Shown here: one piece after another, positions 43,091-50,991 of the stretch
How the letters are laid out: every line of letters starts with the position of its first letter
How positions within the stretch are numbered: position 1 is the first letter of the stretch
Assembly (NCBI GenBank): GCA_030695205.1
Contig: JAUYTN010000015.1
Location: 62,001 to 126,000, forward strand
Direction of reading: 5' to 3'
DNA from: Burkholderiaceae bacterium
GTDB lineage: Bacteria; Pseudomonadota; Gammaproteobacteria; Burkholderiales; Burkholderiaceae_C
DNA: 64,000 nt
The notes under the pieces: generated by a model
Told to the model about the DNA's origin: nothing
What the model saw: only the letters and a program-made list of their open reading frames with translations
The model's database searches: none
Position numbers and translations under genes: made by a program

Positions 43091-43166
43091 GGACACGATC
43101 GTGACCATGCAGACAATGGTTGTCAAGAAACAGGCAGCGGCCTGGCAAAGCAATCAGGGAGTGCAT

Positions 43167-43796
43167 ATGACAGAGCGCATCAAGCGTTGGATCGCTGACA
43201 CCTGGTGTGGCGTGTCAGGTTTGGAGCAGTTGTTCGGCCTGAAGGCGGGCATGAGCCTGCACGAGTTGTCCGCATTGACTCCATTGGTGCCGGTGCCTGG
43301 CGCACAGGGCTTGTACTGCACGATGCAGCTGCCCCAGGCATGGCCGGAGTTCGAGCGCTATGTTCTGGAAATCAGTTCCACCCATGGGCTTTGCAAAATC
43401 GTGGCGCACACCCCAACGCTGTACAGCGATGCAAGCGGCAAGTGCCTGCGCGGGTGTTTCGATGGCGTAGCCGCCCGTATCAACCGGCGAGCCAACAGCA
43501 GCCAGCGCTACGACGTGTACCAGTCGGGCAGTGTGTTTGCTGACCCCGATCTCTGGATGGTCGCCTTGCATCTGGGTGACGCAGCCCTGGCTGAGCTGTG
43601 GACTGGCTCCGACTTGGCGGGGGTGGTTGGTGTTCAGGCGGCGGCGCTCCGGGTGAAGTCTGTTGACGTGTACCGCGGTGCTTTGGAGCTGATGCTTGAG
43701 CTTGACAACTTTCAGGCCCATGCCGCTGATGCCGATGCGCTGAGCCGTGTGCGGGCTCAGGCAACCGGCGCCATGCCGGGATGCTCGGTGGTCTGA
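43167..43796 (+). CDS. Unknown protein, 209 residues
   Basis: I do not recognise this protein. AGGGAG lies 8 nt before ATG 43167, and codon use resembles that of the neighbours, so it is probably a real gene. It is soluble, without signal peptide or membrane helices. It shows a hydrophobic core with [39 protein letters not shown] near the C-terminus and two close cysteines in [10 protein letters not shown]. It ends with an alanine-rich tail and CSVV. It is divergent from the exporter ATPase gene across a palindrome. Confidence 0.6.
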   Translation: MTERIKRWIADTWCGVSGLEQLFGLKAGMSLHELSALTPLVPVPGAQGLYCTMQLPQAWPEFERYVLEISSTHGLCKIVAHTPTLYSDASGKCLRGCFDGVAARINRRANSSQRYDVYQSGSVFADPDLWMVALHLGDAALAELWTGSDLAGVVGVQAAALRVKSVDVYRGALELMLELDNFQAHAADADALSRVRAQATGAMPGCSVV

Positions 43797-44089
43797 CTTT
43801 GCAATGCCTTTGCCTCCAATCCCGAAGCGGGCCTGATGGGTATCACCACCGTGCACGGTGACCAGGGCAAACCCATCGGGAGCCATGTGCCGTCTTTCGG
43901 GGACAGCATGGTGTTGATGGTTTTCAAGGCCGGCACGTTCTGAGGCCGAGCGATTCATTCACACCCTAGAATCCGGGCGTCCGGTGGTGCGCGTGGTTGG
44001 GCCGTGGTTTTGACGCCTGATTCTGCCCCCACAGGGCGGTGCCCATCGCTGCCGAGCGCAAGTTCCACAGGACCATCCAAGGAGTGTGT
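43797..44089. other. Spacer with a possible gene remnant before psd
   Basis: The only open stretch of note is a 35-codon frame at 43836-43943 on the plus strand (MGITTVHGDQGKPIGSHVPS, then FGDSMVLMVFKAGTF). It is protein-like but has no clear ribosome site and no family that I recognise. It may be the tail of a decayed gene. The rest up to psd holds no recognisable feature other than the psd ribosome site. Confidence 0.3.
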
Positions 44090-44941
44090 GTGTCAGATGT
44101 TTGGGCCGTGGCCCCCCAGTACCTGTTGCCCAAGCGGGCCCTCACCCAATTGGCCGGTGCCTTCGCGAGGGCAGAGCTTGGTGCGTTGACCACCTGGGTC
44201 ATCCGCCGCTTCATCGACCGCTACGGCGTCAACATGGCCGAAGCCGCAGCGCCCGATGCCGCCAGTTACCCCAGCTTCAATGCGTTTTTTACCCGACCGC
44301 TGAAGCCCGGCGCACGCCCATTGGCCGCTGCCCGCTGGGTGTGCCCGGTGGATGGGGCGATCAGTCAGCTGGGTGCCATCGACGGTGACCAGATTTTTCA
44401 GGCCAAGGGGCACCGCTACTCCACCACGGCCCTTTTGGGGGGTGATGCGGCTGAGGCTGGGGCTTTCGAGGGTGGGCATTTCGCGACCATCTACCTCAGC
44501 CCACGGGACTACCACCGGATTCACATGCCCTGCGCCGGTGAGTTGCGCCGCATGGTGTACGTGCCGGGTGACCTGTTCTCCGTCAACCCGGCTACCGCGC
44601 GGGGGGTGCCCGGCTTGTTTGCGCGCAATGAGCGGGTGGTGTGCCACTTCGACACACCTCATGGCCCGCTGGCGCTGGTGCTGGTGGGTGCCACCATTGT
44701 GGGCAGCATGGCCACTCCCTGGCACGGCGTCGTCAACCCGCCTCGCCGACCCGATGTCCAGACATGGAACTACGCCTCAGGCGAGGTGAACCTGGCCCAA
44801 GGCGAGGAGATGGGCCGCTTTTTGCTGGGCTCTACGGTGGTGCTGCTGTGGCCCCGTGGCGGCATGTCCTGGAACCCCACCTGGGTGCCTGGGCAGTCGG
44901 TCAGGCTGGGGGAGTGCATGGCCGATTCGGCTGCTGCCTGA
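44090..44941 (+). CDS. psd: Phosphatidylserine decarboxylase proenzyme
   Basis: A 283-residue membrane-associated enzyme that makes phosphatidylethanolamine. The self-cleavage site LGST is present in FLLGSTVVLLWP, where the Ser becomes the pyruvoyl group of the alpha chain. DGAISQLG, FQAKGHRYS, YLSPRDYHRIHMPC and VYVPGDLFSVNP are the conserved blocks of PSD-B. The start is a GTG at 44090, placed 5 nt after AAGGAG and giving the expected N-terminus (M)SDVWAVAPQYLLPK; an upstream GTG would overlap the ribosome site. Confidence 0.96.
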   Translation: MSDVWAVAPQYLLPKRALTQLAGAFARAELGALTTWVIRRFIDRYGVNMAEAAAPDAASYPSFNAFFTRPLKPGARPLAAARWVCPVDGAISQLGAIDGDQIFQAKGHRYSTTALLGGDAAEAGAFEGGHFATIYLSPRDYHRIHMPCAGELRRMVYVPGDLFSVNPATARGVPGLFARNERVVCHFDTPHGPLALVLVGATIVGSMATPWHGVVNPPRRPDVQTWNYASGEVNLAQGEEMGRFLLGSTVVLLWPRGGMSWNPTWVPGQSVRLGECMADSAAA

Positions 44942-44965
44942 GCGTTCCATTGGCAGACGGGGCGA

Positions 44966-44979
44966 TTGATTTACGTCAA
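44966..44979 (+). promoter_or_regulatory. FNR/Crp-type box upstream of phaC
   Basis: TTGATTTACGTCAA matches the FNR consensus TTGAT-N4-ATCAA at nine of ten defined bases. It lies in the 150-bp gap between psd and phaC, 112 bp before the phaC ATG. Control by an oxygen- or redox-responsive Fnr/Anr/Dnr-like regulator is inferred; no such iron-sulphur regulator is encoded in this window. Confidence 0.6.
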
Positions 44980-45091
44980 ATGAATCCAGCGCTAGAGGGT
45001 TGCCTCTGGTTCAAGACTGGTAGTTACCCTTACAGTTGGCGCTTCGCGTGCGGCTGTAGGCCGTGCCTGTCATTGTTTGTATTGGAGTCAG

Positions 45092-46906
45092 ATGCCCATG
45101 CCCGCTCACACCCCCAGCCCCATGCCCGATGCACCGGTCAGCGCGTTCCAGGTGTTGGACGACAAGGTTCATGCCCAGCTGTCCGAGACGTCCATGGGCC
45201 TGTCACCCATTGCGCTGGCGCTGGCGCAGGCCGATTGGGCCTTGCACCTGGCGGTTTCGCCTGGGCGCCAAATGGTCCTGGCCAACCGGGCGCTTGAGCT
45301 GGGCGTGCAGGCCTGGCGCGGCGCGTTCAGCCCTGTCTCGGCCGACGCCAAGCCCGACCAGGACACCCGCTTTGCGGATGCAGCCTGGGGCCAGTGGCCC
45401 TTCAATGCGCTGCGCGAAGGCTTCAAGGCCACCGACGCCTGGTGGCGCGAGGCCACCCGGGTCGATGGCGTGTCCCCCCACCACAGCCACATGGTGGAGT
45501 TTTTCACCCGCCAGGGGGTCGATGCCCTGTCGCCGTCCAACTGGCCGTTGTCCAATCCCACGGTGCTGAAGTCCGGCCTGGATTCGGGCGGGCAGACCTG
45601 GGTCAAGGGCTTTCAGCGCTACATGCAAGACATGAGTGAGCGCCAGCGGGCCCGCGCCGCCCATGAGGAAGATCGGCTGCAGCCCTTGCCCTTTGCGGTG
45701 GGCAAGGATGTGGCGGTCACGCCTGGTAAGGTGGTGTTTCGCAACCGGCTCATCGAGCTGATTCAGTACACCCCCACCACCGAGGTGGTTCATCCGGAGC
45801 CTTTGCTCATCGTGCCCTCGTGCATCATGAAGTACTACATCCTGGACCTCTCGCCTGAGAACTCCATGGTGCGTTACCTGGTGGGGCAGGGCTTTACAGT
45901 GTTCATCGTGTCGTGGCGCAACCCCGACGAGTCGGACCGCGACCTGGGCATGCAGGACTACCTGCAGATGGGTGTCATGGATGCCATGGCAGCCATCCAC
46001 AGCCAAACCGGCGCACCCCGCATTCATTCGCTGGGGTACTGCCTGGGCGGGACGTTCCTGGCGATTGTGGCGGCGGCCATGGCCCGCAAGGAGCGGCAGT
46101 CGGCCCAGCACACGCCGCACCGCCGCCGCGAGGACGCGGTGCGTGCCGGGGCCCTGCCGGAGTTGGCGTCCGTCATTTTGCTGGCGGCGCAGACCGACTT
46201 CAGTGAGCCGGGCGAGCTTGGTGTGTTCATTGACGATGACCAGCTCAAAACCCTGCGCGAGCACATGTCCAAAACCGGCTATCTGTCGGGCAAGGCCATG
46301 GCGGGAACCTTCCAGTTTCTGAACTCGCGCGACCTGATCTGGTCACGCAACACCCGCCGCTACCTGCTGGGCCAGGACGAGGTCGGCAACGACATGATGA
46401 GCTGGAATGCCGATGTCACCCGCCTGCCCGAGCGCATGCATTCGGAGTACTTGTCGTCTCTGTTCCTCAACAACGCGCTCGCCTCTGGCCACTACCGAGT
46501 GGCGGGGGAGGGTGTGGCGCTCATGGACATCAAGGCGCCGCTCATGGTGGTGGGCACGTTGCGCGACCACGTGTCGCCATGGCCGTCGGTGTACAAAATT
46601 CACCTGCTGACAGACACCCACACGACATTTGTGCTGGCCGCGGGTGGGCACAATGCAGGCATCGTGTCCGAGCCAGGCCATCCACGCCGCAGCTACCAGA
46701 TGGCCAGTGTGGACAAGGGCCATGGTTGGACCGATCCCCAGGAGTGGGTGGAGCAGGCTCCCCTGTTCCAGGGCTCGTGGTGGGAGGCCATGTCGGCGTG
46801 GCTCAAGGCGCGTTCTGGTGCGCCCGTGGCCCCGCCAACCATCGACGACACCCAAGTGCTGTGCGACGCACCTGGGGTTTATGTAAAGGTGCGCTATGTC
46901 GATTGA
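45092..46906 (+). CDS. phaC: Class I polyhydroxyalkanoate synthase
   Basis: A 604-residue PHA synthase that polymerises 3-hydroxyacyl-CoA. The lipase-like box is GYCLGG with catalytic Cys317. The N-terminal region contains NWPLSNPTVLKSGLDSGGQTWVKG, and PLLIVPSCIMKYYILDLSPENSMVRYLV and VFIVSWRNPDESDRDLGMQDYL are typical of class I synthases. The catalytic His lies in LAAGGHNAGIVSEPGH. GGAG precedes ATG 45092. Downstream genes overlap or follow closely, forming a five-gene run to ackA. No phaA or phaB lies in the window. Confidence 0.95.
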   Translation: MPMPAHTPSPMPDAPVSAFQVLDDKVHAQLSETSMGLSPIALALAQADWALHLAVSPGRQMVLANRALELGVQAWRGAFSPVSADAKPDQDTRFADAAWGQWPFNALREGFKATDAWWREATRVDGVSPHHSHMVEFFTRQGVDALSPSNWPLSNPTVLKSGLDSGGQTWVKGFQRYMQDMSERQRARAAHEEDRLQPLPFAVGKDVAVTPGKVVFRNRLIELIQYTPTTEVVHPEPLLIVPSCIMKYYILDLSPENSMVRYLVGQGFTVFIVSWRNPDESDRDLGMQDYLQMGVMDAMAAIHSQTGAPRIHSLGYCLGGTFLAIVAAAMARKERQSAQHTPHRRREDAVRAGALPELASVILLAAQTDFSEPGELGVFIDDDQLKTLREHMSKTGYLSGKAMAGTFQFLNSRDLIWSRNTRRYLLGQDEVGNDMMSWNADVTRLPERMHSEYLSSLFLNNALASGHYRVAGEGVALMDIKAPLMVVGTLRDHVSPWPSVYKIHLLTDTHTTFVLAAGGHNAGIVSEPGHPRRSYQMASVDKGHGWTDPQEWVEQAPLFQGSWWEAMSAWLKARSGAPVAPPTIDDTQVLCDAPGVYVKVRYVD

Positions 46907-47360
46907 TTCATCCCCTGAACTCAAAGCCATTGATGACCGACTCCACCGCATGGAGGGGTCCATGGAGGAGCTCAATGCGCGCATCGCCCGCTTGGCCATT
47001 GCGCTGGGGGTGTCGTTGGAGTCTGACCACGAGGTGCAGCAGGTCATGCAGCGCAAGTCGTTTCAGCAAGTGGCCCCACCCCAGGCCAAGCCCAGGGCGA
47101 CGGATCGCCGGTCTGGCACACAGCTTGCGTTTAAAGGGCTGGACCGCCGCTCGGGCTCTGACCGCCGCCTGGCCTACAAATGGGAAGAGCTGCGGGGCTT
47201 GCTGGTGCTGCGCTACGGCGTGGAAAAAACCTATGTCGAACAGGTGGGCCTGGACGCCACCCGCGAGATCATGACCACGGCCGAGCAGCACCTGCAGCGC
47301 GACGGCTTCCGCCCTGGGGCTGACGGGGTCAATCTCGACTCCTTCCGGTCACCCTCCTGA
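46896..47360 (+). CDS. Unknown protein with coiled-coil N-terminus in the phaC operon
   Basis: A 154-residue soluble protein whose start overlaps the last 11 nt of phaC. Residues 1-45 (ELKAIDDRLHRMEGSMEELNARIARLAIALG) are predicted coiled coil. Two arginine-rich DRRSG motifs (ATDRRSGTQLAF and GLDRRSGSDRRLA) frame a basic linker. The C-terminal part (WEELRGLLVLRYGVEKTYVEQVGLDATREIMTTAEQHLQRDGF) looks folded. I do not recognise the family. Translational overlap with phaC suggests a granule-associated or regulatory role; that is inference. Confidence 0.72.
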   Translation: MSIDSSPELKAIDDRLHRMEGSMEELNARIARLAIALGVSLESDHEVQQVMQRKSFQQVAPPQAKPRATDRRSGTQLAFKGLDRRSGSDRRLAYKWEELRGLLVLRYGVEKTYVEQVGLDATREIMTTAEQHLQRDGFRPGADGVNLDSFRSPS

Positions 47361-47465
47361 CACGGCGGCGTCACGCGGCGCTGCTCTCATTTGGCCAGGC
47401 CACCTGCCGTTGTCGGCAGGTCTGCATGGCCGTTGTTGTTGATTTTTTTCATTTGGACGACTTGC

Positions 47466-48248
47466 ATGACCCTTCACACCACATCACCGTTTGGACTGGC
47501 AGGAAAAAAAGGCCTCATCCTAGGGCTGGCCAGCGAGCAAAGCATTGCCTGGGGCTGTGCCCGCATGGCCCAGCAGCAGGGCGCAGAGGTGGTGGTTTCC
47601 TGCCTCAATGAAAAAGCTGTGGGTTTTGTCCAGCCCCTGACCGAGCCGCTGGGGATGGACCTGCAGGTTTGCAACGTCGAGCAACCCGGCGAGATGGCGC
47701 GCCTGGTGGACCACGCGGTCGCCAAGATGGGGCATCTGGACTTTTTGGTGCATTCCATTGCCTGGGCGCCTCTGGAGGACCTGCACGGTCGGGTCATTGA
47801 CAGCAGCAGCACCGGGTTTGCCCGGGCCATGGAAGTGTCGTGCCACTCATTCGCCCAGTTGGCCCACCTGTGTGCACCCCACATGCCGCATGGCGGCAGC
47901 ATGCTGGCCATGACTTACCTGGGGGCCGATGAGGCGGTGCCCCACTATGGGTTGATGGGCCCCGTCAAGGCAGCGCTGGAGTCGCTGGTGCGCTACATGG
48001 CGCTGGAGCTGGGGGGCAAAGGTATCCGGGTGCATGCGGTGTCGCCAGGGCCCATTTCTACCCGCGCGGCCCGTGGAATTGCACATTTTGACGAGCTGAT
48101 GGCCCATGCCGTGCAGAAAGCCCCGCTGCAGCGCCTGGTTACGCTGGACGAAATTTCACAGCTTTGCACCTTTTTGGCCTCCGACGCGTCGTCGGGCATG
48201 ACGGGCCAGACCATTTATGTCGATGGCGGCTGCCACGCGGTGGCCTGA
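47466..48248 (+). CDS. fabI: Enoyl-ACP reductase FabI-like short-chain dehydrogenase
   Basis: A 260-residue NAD(P)H-dependent reductase of the FabI type. The divergent nucleotide-binding motif is GLILGLASEQSIAWGCA, VHSIAWAPLEDLHG is the FabI-specific 'HSIA.AP' segment, and the catalytic Tyr161 and Lys168 appear in HYGLMGPVKAALES. The C-terminus SGMTGQTIYVDGG is typical. The frame is open upstream, but ATG 47466 gives the normal start. Its place between phaC and the MaoC-phosphotransacylase gene suggests a dedicated role in this operon rather than being the only FabI of the cell. An 8-bp hairpin lies at 47402-47421 in the leader. Confidence 0.88.
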   Translation: MTLHTTSPFGLAGKKGLILGLASEQSIAWGCARMAQQQGAEVVVSCLNEKAVGFVQPLTEPLGMDLQVCNVEQPGEMARLVDHAVAKMGHLDFLVHSIAWAPLEDLHGRVIDSSSTGFARAMEVSCHSFAQLAHLCAPHMPHGGSMLAMTYLGADEAVPHYGLMGPVKAALESLVRYMALELGGKGIRVHAVSPGPISTRAARGIAHFDELMAHAVQKAPLQRLVTLDEISQLCTFLASDASSGMTGQTIYVDGGCHAVA

Positions 48249-48321
48249 GGGATTTGTCCTTGCCCATTGACCCGCGCGGGCGCCCCATGCGCCCGCACCT
48301 GAACCTACCTGAAGGAACACC

Positions 48322-49749
48322 ATGAACACCACACCCCACACCGAGTGGCTGGAAAACATCACCTACGACGAGCTCAGCATTGGCCAGAGCGCCCGACTGC
48401 TGCGCACCCTGACGCTGGCCGATATCCAGGCGTTTGCCGCTGTCTCGGGCGACACCAACCCCGCCCACCTGAATGCCGAGTACGCCAACGACACCCTGTT
48501 CCATGGGGTGATTGCCCATGGCATGTGGGGCGGCGCGCTCATTTCCGCGTTGCTGGGCACACAGTTCCCTGGCCCTGGCACCATCTACCTGGAGCAGGTG
48601 CTGCACTTCACCAAGCCGGTGCGTATCGGTGACACCCTGGCCGTCATGGCCACGGTGGTCTCCAAAGACGATGCCAAAAAACGGGTCGAGCTGGATTGCC
48701 TGGTGACCAACCAGAAAGGCGACCGGGTGTTGCACGGCACCGCGCGGGTGCTGGCCCCCACCCAAAAGGTGCGTCTGCCCAAGCCCAATCTGCCGGAAAT
48801 CAAGCTGTTCGATCCCGAGGCGCGGTACAAAGAGCTGTTGGCCAGGGGCAATGACATTGCAGCGGCCCGTTGCGCAGTGGTCCACCCCTGCGACATCGAG
48901 TCGCTGACGGGTGCAATGGACGCGGCCCGCCATGGGCTGATTGTTCCTGTGCTCATTGGCCCGGCCACCCGCATACAGTTTCTGGCCAAAGAGGCCGGTC
49001 TGGATCTGACCAACGTCGAGATCGTGTCTGTGCCCCACAGCCATGCGGCCGCCGACAAGGCCGCCGAACTGGCTGCCAACGGGGATGTGGAAATGATCAT
49101 GAAGGGAAGTCTGCACACCGACGAGCTGATTCATGCCGTTTTGGCCCTGCCCGCGTTGCGCACCGAGCGGCGCATGTCGCATGTGTTCCGTTTCGATGTG
49201 CCGCTGTACCCCAAGCCCCTGCTCATCACCGATGCGGCGCTGAACATCCGACCCTCTTTGTCCGAAAAGCGGGACATCATCCAAAACGCCATCGATTTTT
49301 GTCGGGTGTTGGGGGTGGAGCAGCCCAAGGTGGCGATTTTGTCGGCAGTTGAAACGGTCAATCCAGCCATTCCATCGACCATCGATGCTGCGGCGCTGTG
49401 CAAAATGGCCGACCGTGGTCAGATCAAAGGCGGCTTGCTTGACGGCCCGCTGGCCTTTGACAACGCCATTTCCGCCCATGCCGCACAGATCAAGGGCATT
49501 GCGTCGTGTGTGGCTGGGGATGCCGACATCCTGGCGGTGCCGGATCTGGAGTCGGGCAACATGCTGGCCAAACAGCTGGAGTACCTGGCAGGTGGCACAG
49601 GCTCCGGCCTGGTGCTGGGTGCGCGGGTGCCCATTGCGCTGACCAGTCGCGCCGACGGGCCGCGTGCGCGCGTCGCCTCTGCACTCCTGGCGCTGCTGGT
49701 GGTCCACAACGCTCGCCGGGACCATCCCCGGGTCGAGTGGTCGGTCTGA
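48322..49749 (+). CDS. Bifunctional enoyl-CoA hydratase (MaoC) / phosphate acyltransferase
   Basis: A 475-residue fusion. Residues 1-150 are an R-hydratase-like MaoC domain, with the dehydratase motif FAAVSGDTNPAHLNAEYA and HGMWGGALISALLGTQFPGPGTIYL. Residues 165-475 are a Pta/Ptb-type phosphotransacylase: VPVLIGPATRIQFLAKEAGLDL, MKGSLHTDELIHAVL and AGGTGSGLVLGARVPIALTSRAD. The fusion could hydrate enoyl-CoA to (R)-3-hydroxyacyl-CoA and exchange acyl-CoA with acyl phosphate. It is followed 9 bp later by ackA, the kinase that converts acyl phosphate to ATP. GAAGGA precedes ATG 48322. Confidence 0.93.
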   Translation: MNTTPHTEWLENITYDELSIGQSARLLRTLTLADIQAFAAVSGDTNPAHLNAEYANDTLFHGVIAHGMWGGALISALLGTQFPGPGTIYLEQVLHFTKPVRIGDTLAVMATVVSKDDAKKRVELDCLVTNQKGDRVLHGTARVLAPTQKVRLPKPNLPEIKLFDPEARYKELLARGNDIAAARCAVVHPCDIESLTGAMDAARHGLIVPVLIGPATRIQFLAKEAGLDLTNVEIVSVPHSHAAADKAAELAANGDVEMIMKGSLHTDELIHAVLALPALRTERRMSHVFRFDVPLYPKPLLITDAALNIRPSLSEKRDIIQNAIDFCRVLGVEQPKVAILSAVETVNPAIPSTIDAAALCKMADRGQIKGGLLDGPLAFDNAISAHAAQIKGIASCVAGDADILAVPDLESGNMLAKQLEYLAGGTGSGLVLGARVPIALTSRADGPRARVASALLALLVVHNARRDHPRVEWSV

Positions 49750-49758
49750 GGGGGTGGT

Positions 49759-50946
49759 ATGGCCATACTCGCTGTCAACGCCGGTTCATCGACCCTGAAG
49801 TTTTCCTTGCACCCGCGCCAGGGTACGCAGGTGCTGGCCAGTGTGCTTTCGGGCAGCATCCAGGGCTTGGAGCCCGGTGGGCAGCCCGAAGTGACGTGGT
49901 CGTTTCAGGGGCAGCCGCAGCGGCAAACCCTGGCTGCAGCACAGAGCGACGCGTTCGGCGCGGCGCTGGCCCATCTGGGGCAGTTGCTGGCGTCGGTGCC
50001 AGGCCTGCCGACCATTGAGGCGGTGGCACACCGGGTGGTCCACGGTGGCCAGGACTACGCCGCCAGCGTGCGGGTCACCGACGAGGTGCTGGCCCGTTTG
50101 GCGCTGTTGAACTCACTGGCGCCGCTGCACCAGCCGCACAACCTGCAGGGCGTGCGGGCCTTTGCCAAGGCTTTTCCCCACCTGCCGCAGGTAGCGTGTT
50201 TTGACACAGCCTTTCACGCCACCCTGGCTGAGGTGGACTACCTGTTTGCCCTGCCCACCGCATTGGCCCAGCAGGGCGTGCGGCGCTATGGCTTCCACGG
50301 CTTGTCGTACCAGTACCTCATGGGCGCCTTGCACCGCCACAGCACCCGGTCCAGAGGTCGGGTGCTGATGGCTCACCTGGGCAACGGCGCCAGCCTGTGT
50401 GCGGCCCGAGAAGGCCGCAGCTGCGCCACCAGCATGGGTTTTTCAGCTTTGGATGGTTTGATGATGGGCACCCGCACCGGTGCCCTGGATGCGGGTGTGT
50501 TGCTGTACCTGCTGGAGCAGGGCTGGGACCACGACCGCCTGCAGACCCTGCTTTACAAACAAAGCGGTTTGTTGGGGGTATCGGGTGTCTCCGCGGACAT
50601 GCGGCGCTTGCGCGCCGACACCAGCGCATCGGCCCGCCTGGCGGTGGACATGTTCACCCACCGGGTGGTGCGGGAATCGGGGGCCATGGTGGCGTGTTTG
50701 CAGGGGCTGGATGTGCTGGTGTTCAGCGGGGGCATTGGTGAGCACGACACGCAGCTGCGCGCCGATGTGTGCGCCCGCCTGGCCTGGGTGGGGGTGCGCA
50801 TGGATGCTGTCGCCAACGCCGCAGCCACTGGGGATGAGGTATGCCCCATCCACTCACCCGAGAGCGCCATCGAGGTCTGGGTGGTGCCCACCGACGAGGG
50901 CAGTGTGGCAGCTCAGGATGCAGTTGAAATTATTTTTGGTAGCTAG
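49759..50946 (+). CDS. ackA: Acetate kinase (acyl kinase)
   Basis: A 395-residue ASKHA-fold kinase that interconverts acyl phosphate and carboxylate with ADP/ATP. Conserved blocks are LAVNAGSSTLKFSL, AHRVVHGG, ACFDTAFHATL, YGFHGLSYQYL, AHLGNGASLCA, MGFSALDGLMMGTRTGALD and FSGGIGEHD. It is coupled to the MaoC-phosphotransacylase gene (9-bp gap). The stop codon TAG is part of the adjoining repeat (copy 8), so the repeat may have trimmed the C-terminus. Confidence 0.94.
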   Translation: MAILAVNAGSSTLKFSLHPRQGTQVLASVLSGSIQGLEPGGQPEVTWSFQGQPQRQTLAAAQSDAFGAALAHLGQLLASVPGLPTIEAVAHRVVHGGQDYAASVRVTDEVLARLALLNSLAPLHQPHNLQGVRAFAKAFPHLPQVACFDTAFHATLAEVDYLFALPTALAQQGVRRYGFHGLSYQYLMGALHRHSTRSRGRVLMAHLGNGASLCAAREGRSCATSMGFSALDGLMMGTRTGALDAGVLLYLLEQGWDHDRLQTLLYKQSGLLGVSGVSADMRRLRADTSASARLAVDMFTHRVVRESGAMVACLQGLDVLVFSGGIGEHDTQLRADVCARLAWVGVRMDAVANAAATGDEVCPIHSPESAIEVWVVPTDEGSVAAQDAVEIIFGS

Positions 50947-50985
50947 CTATTCAATTAAATCAAGCGCAAAATGGGTTTTTTATTA
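50940..50985 (-). repeat. Dispersed AT-rich intergenic repeat, copy 8
   Basis: Read on the minus strand, AAAAAACCCATTTTGCGCTTGATT then TTGAATAGCTAGCTA follows the family pattern (CGCTTG core, AATAG..GCTA end). It supplies the ackA stop codon and continues to the end of the convergent diguanylate cyclase gene. The AT-rich flank (TTTTTTATTATAAATTTTAT) may also terminate transcription in both directions. Confidence 0.7.
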
Positions 50986-50991
50986 TAAATT

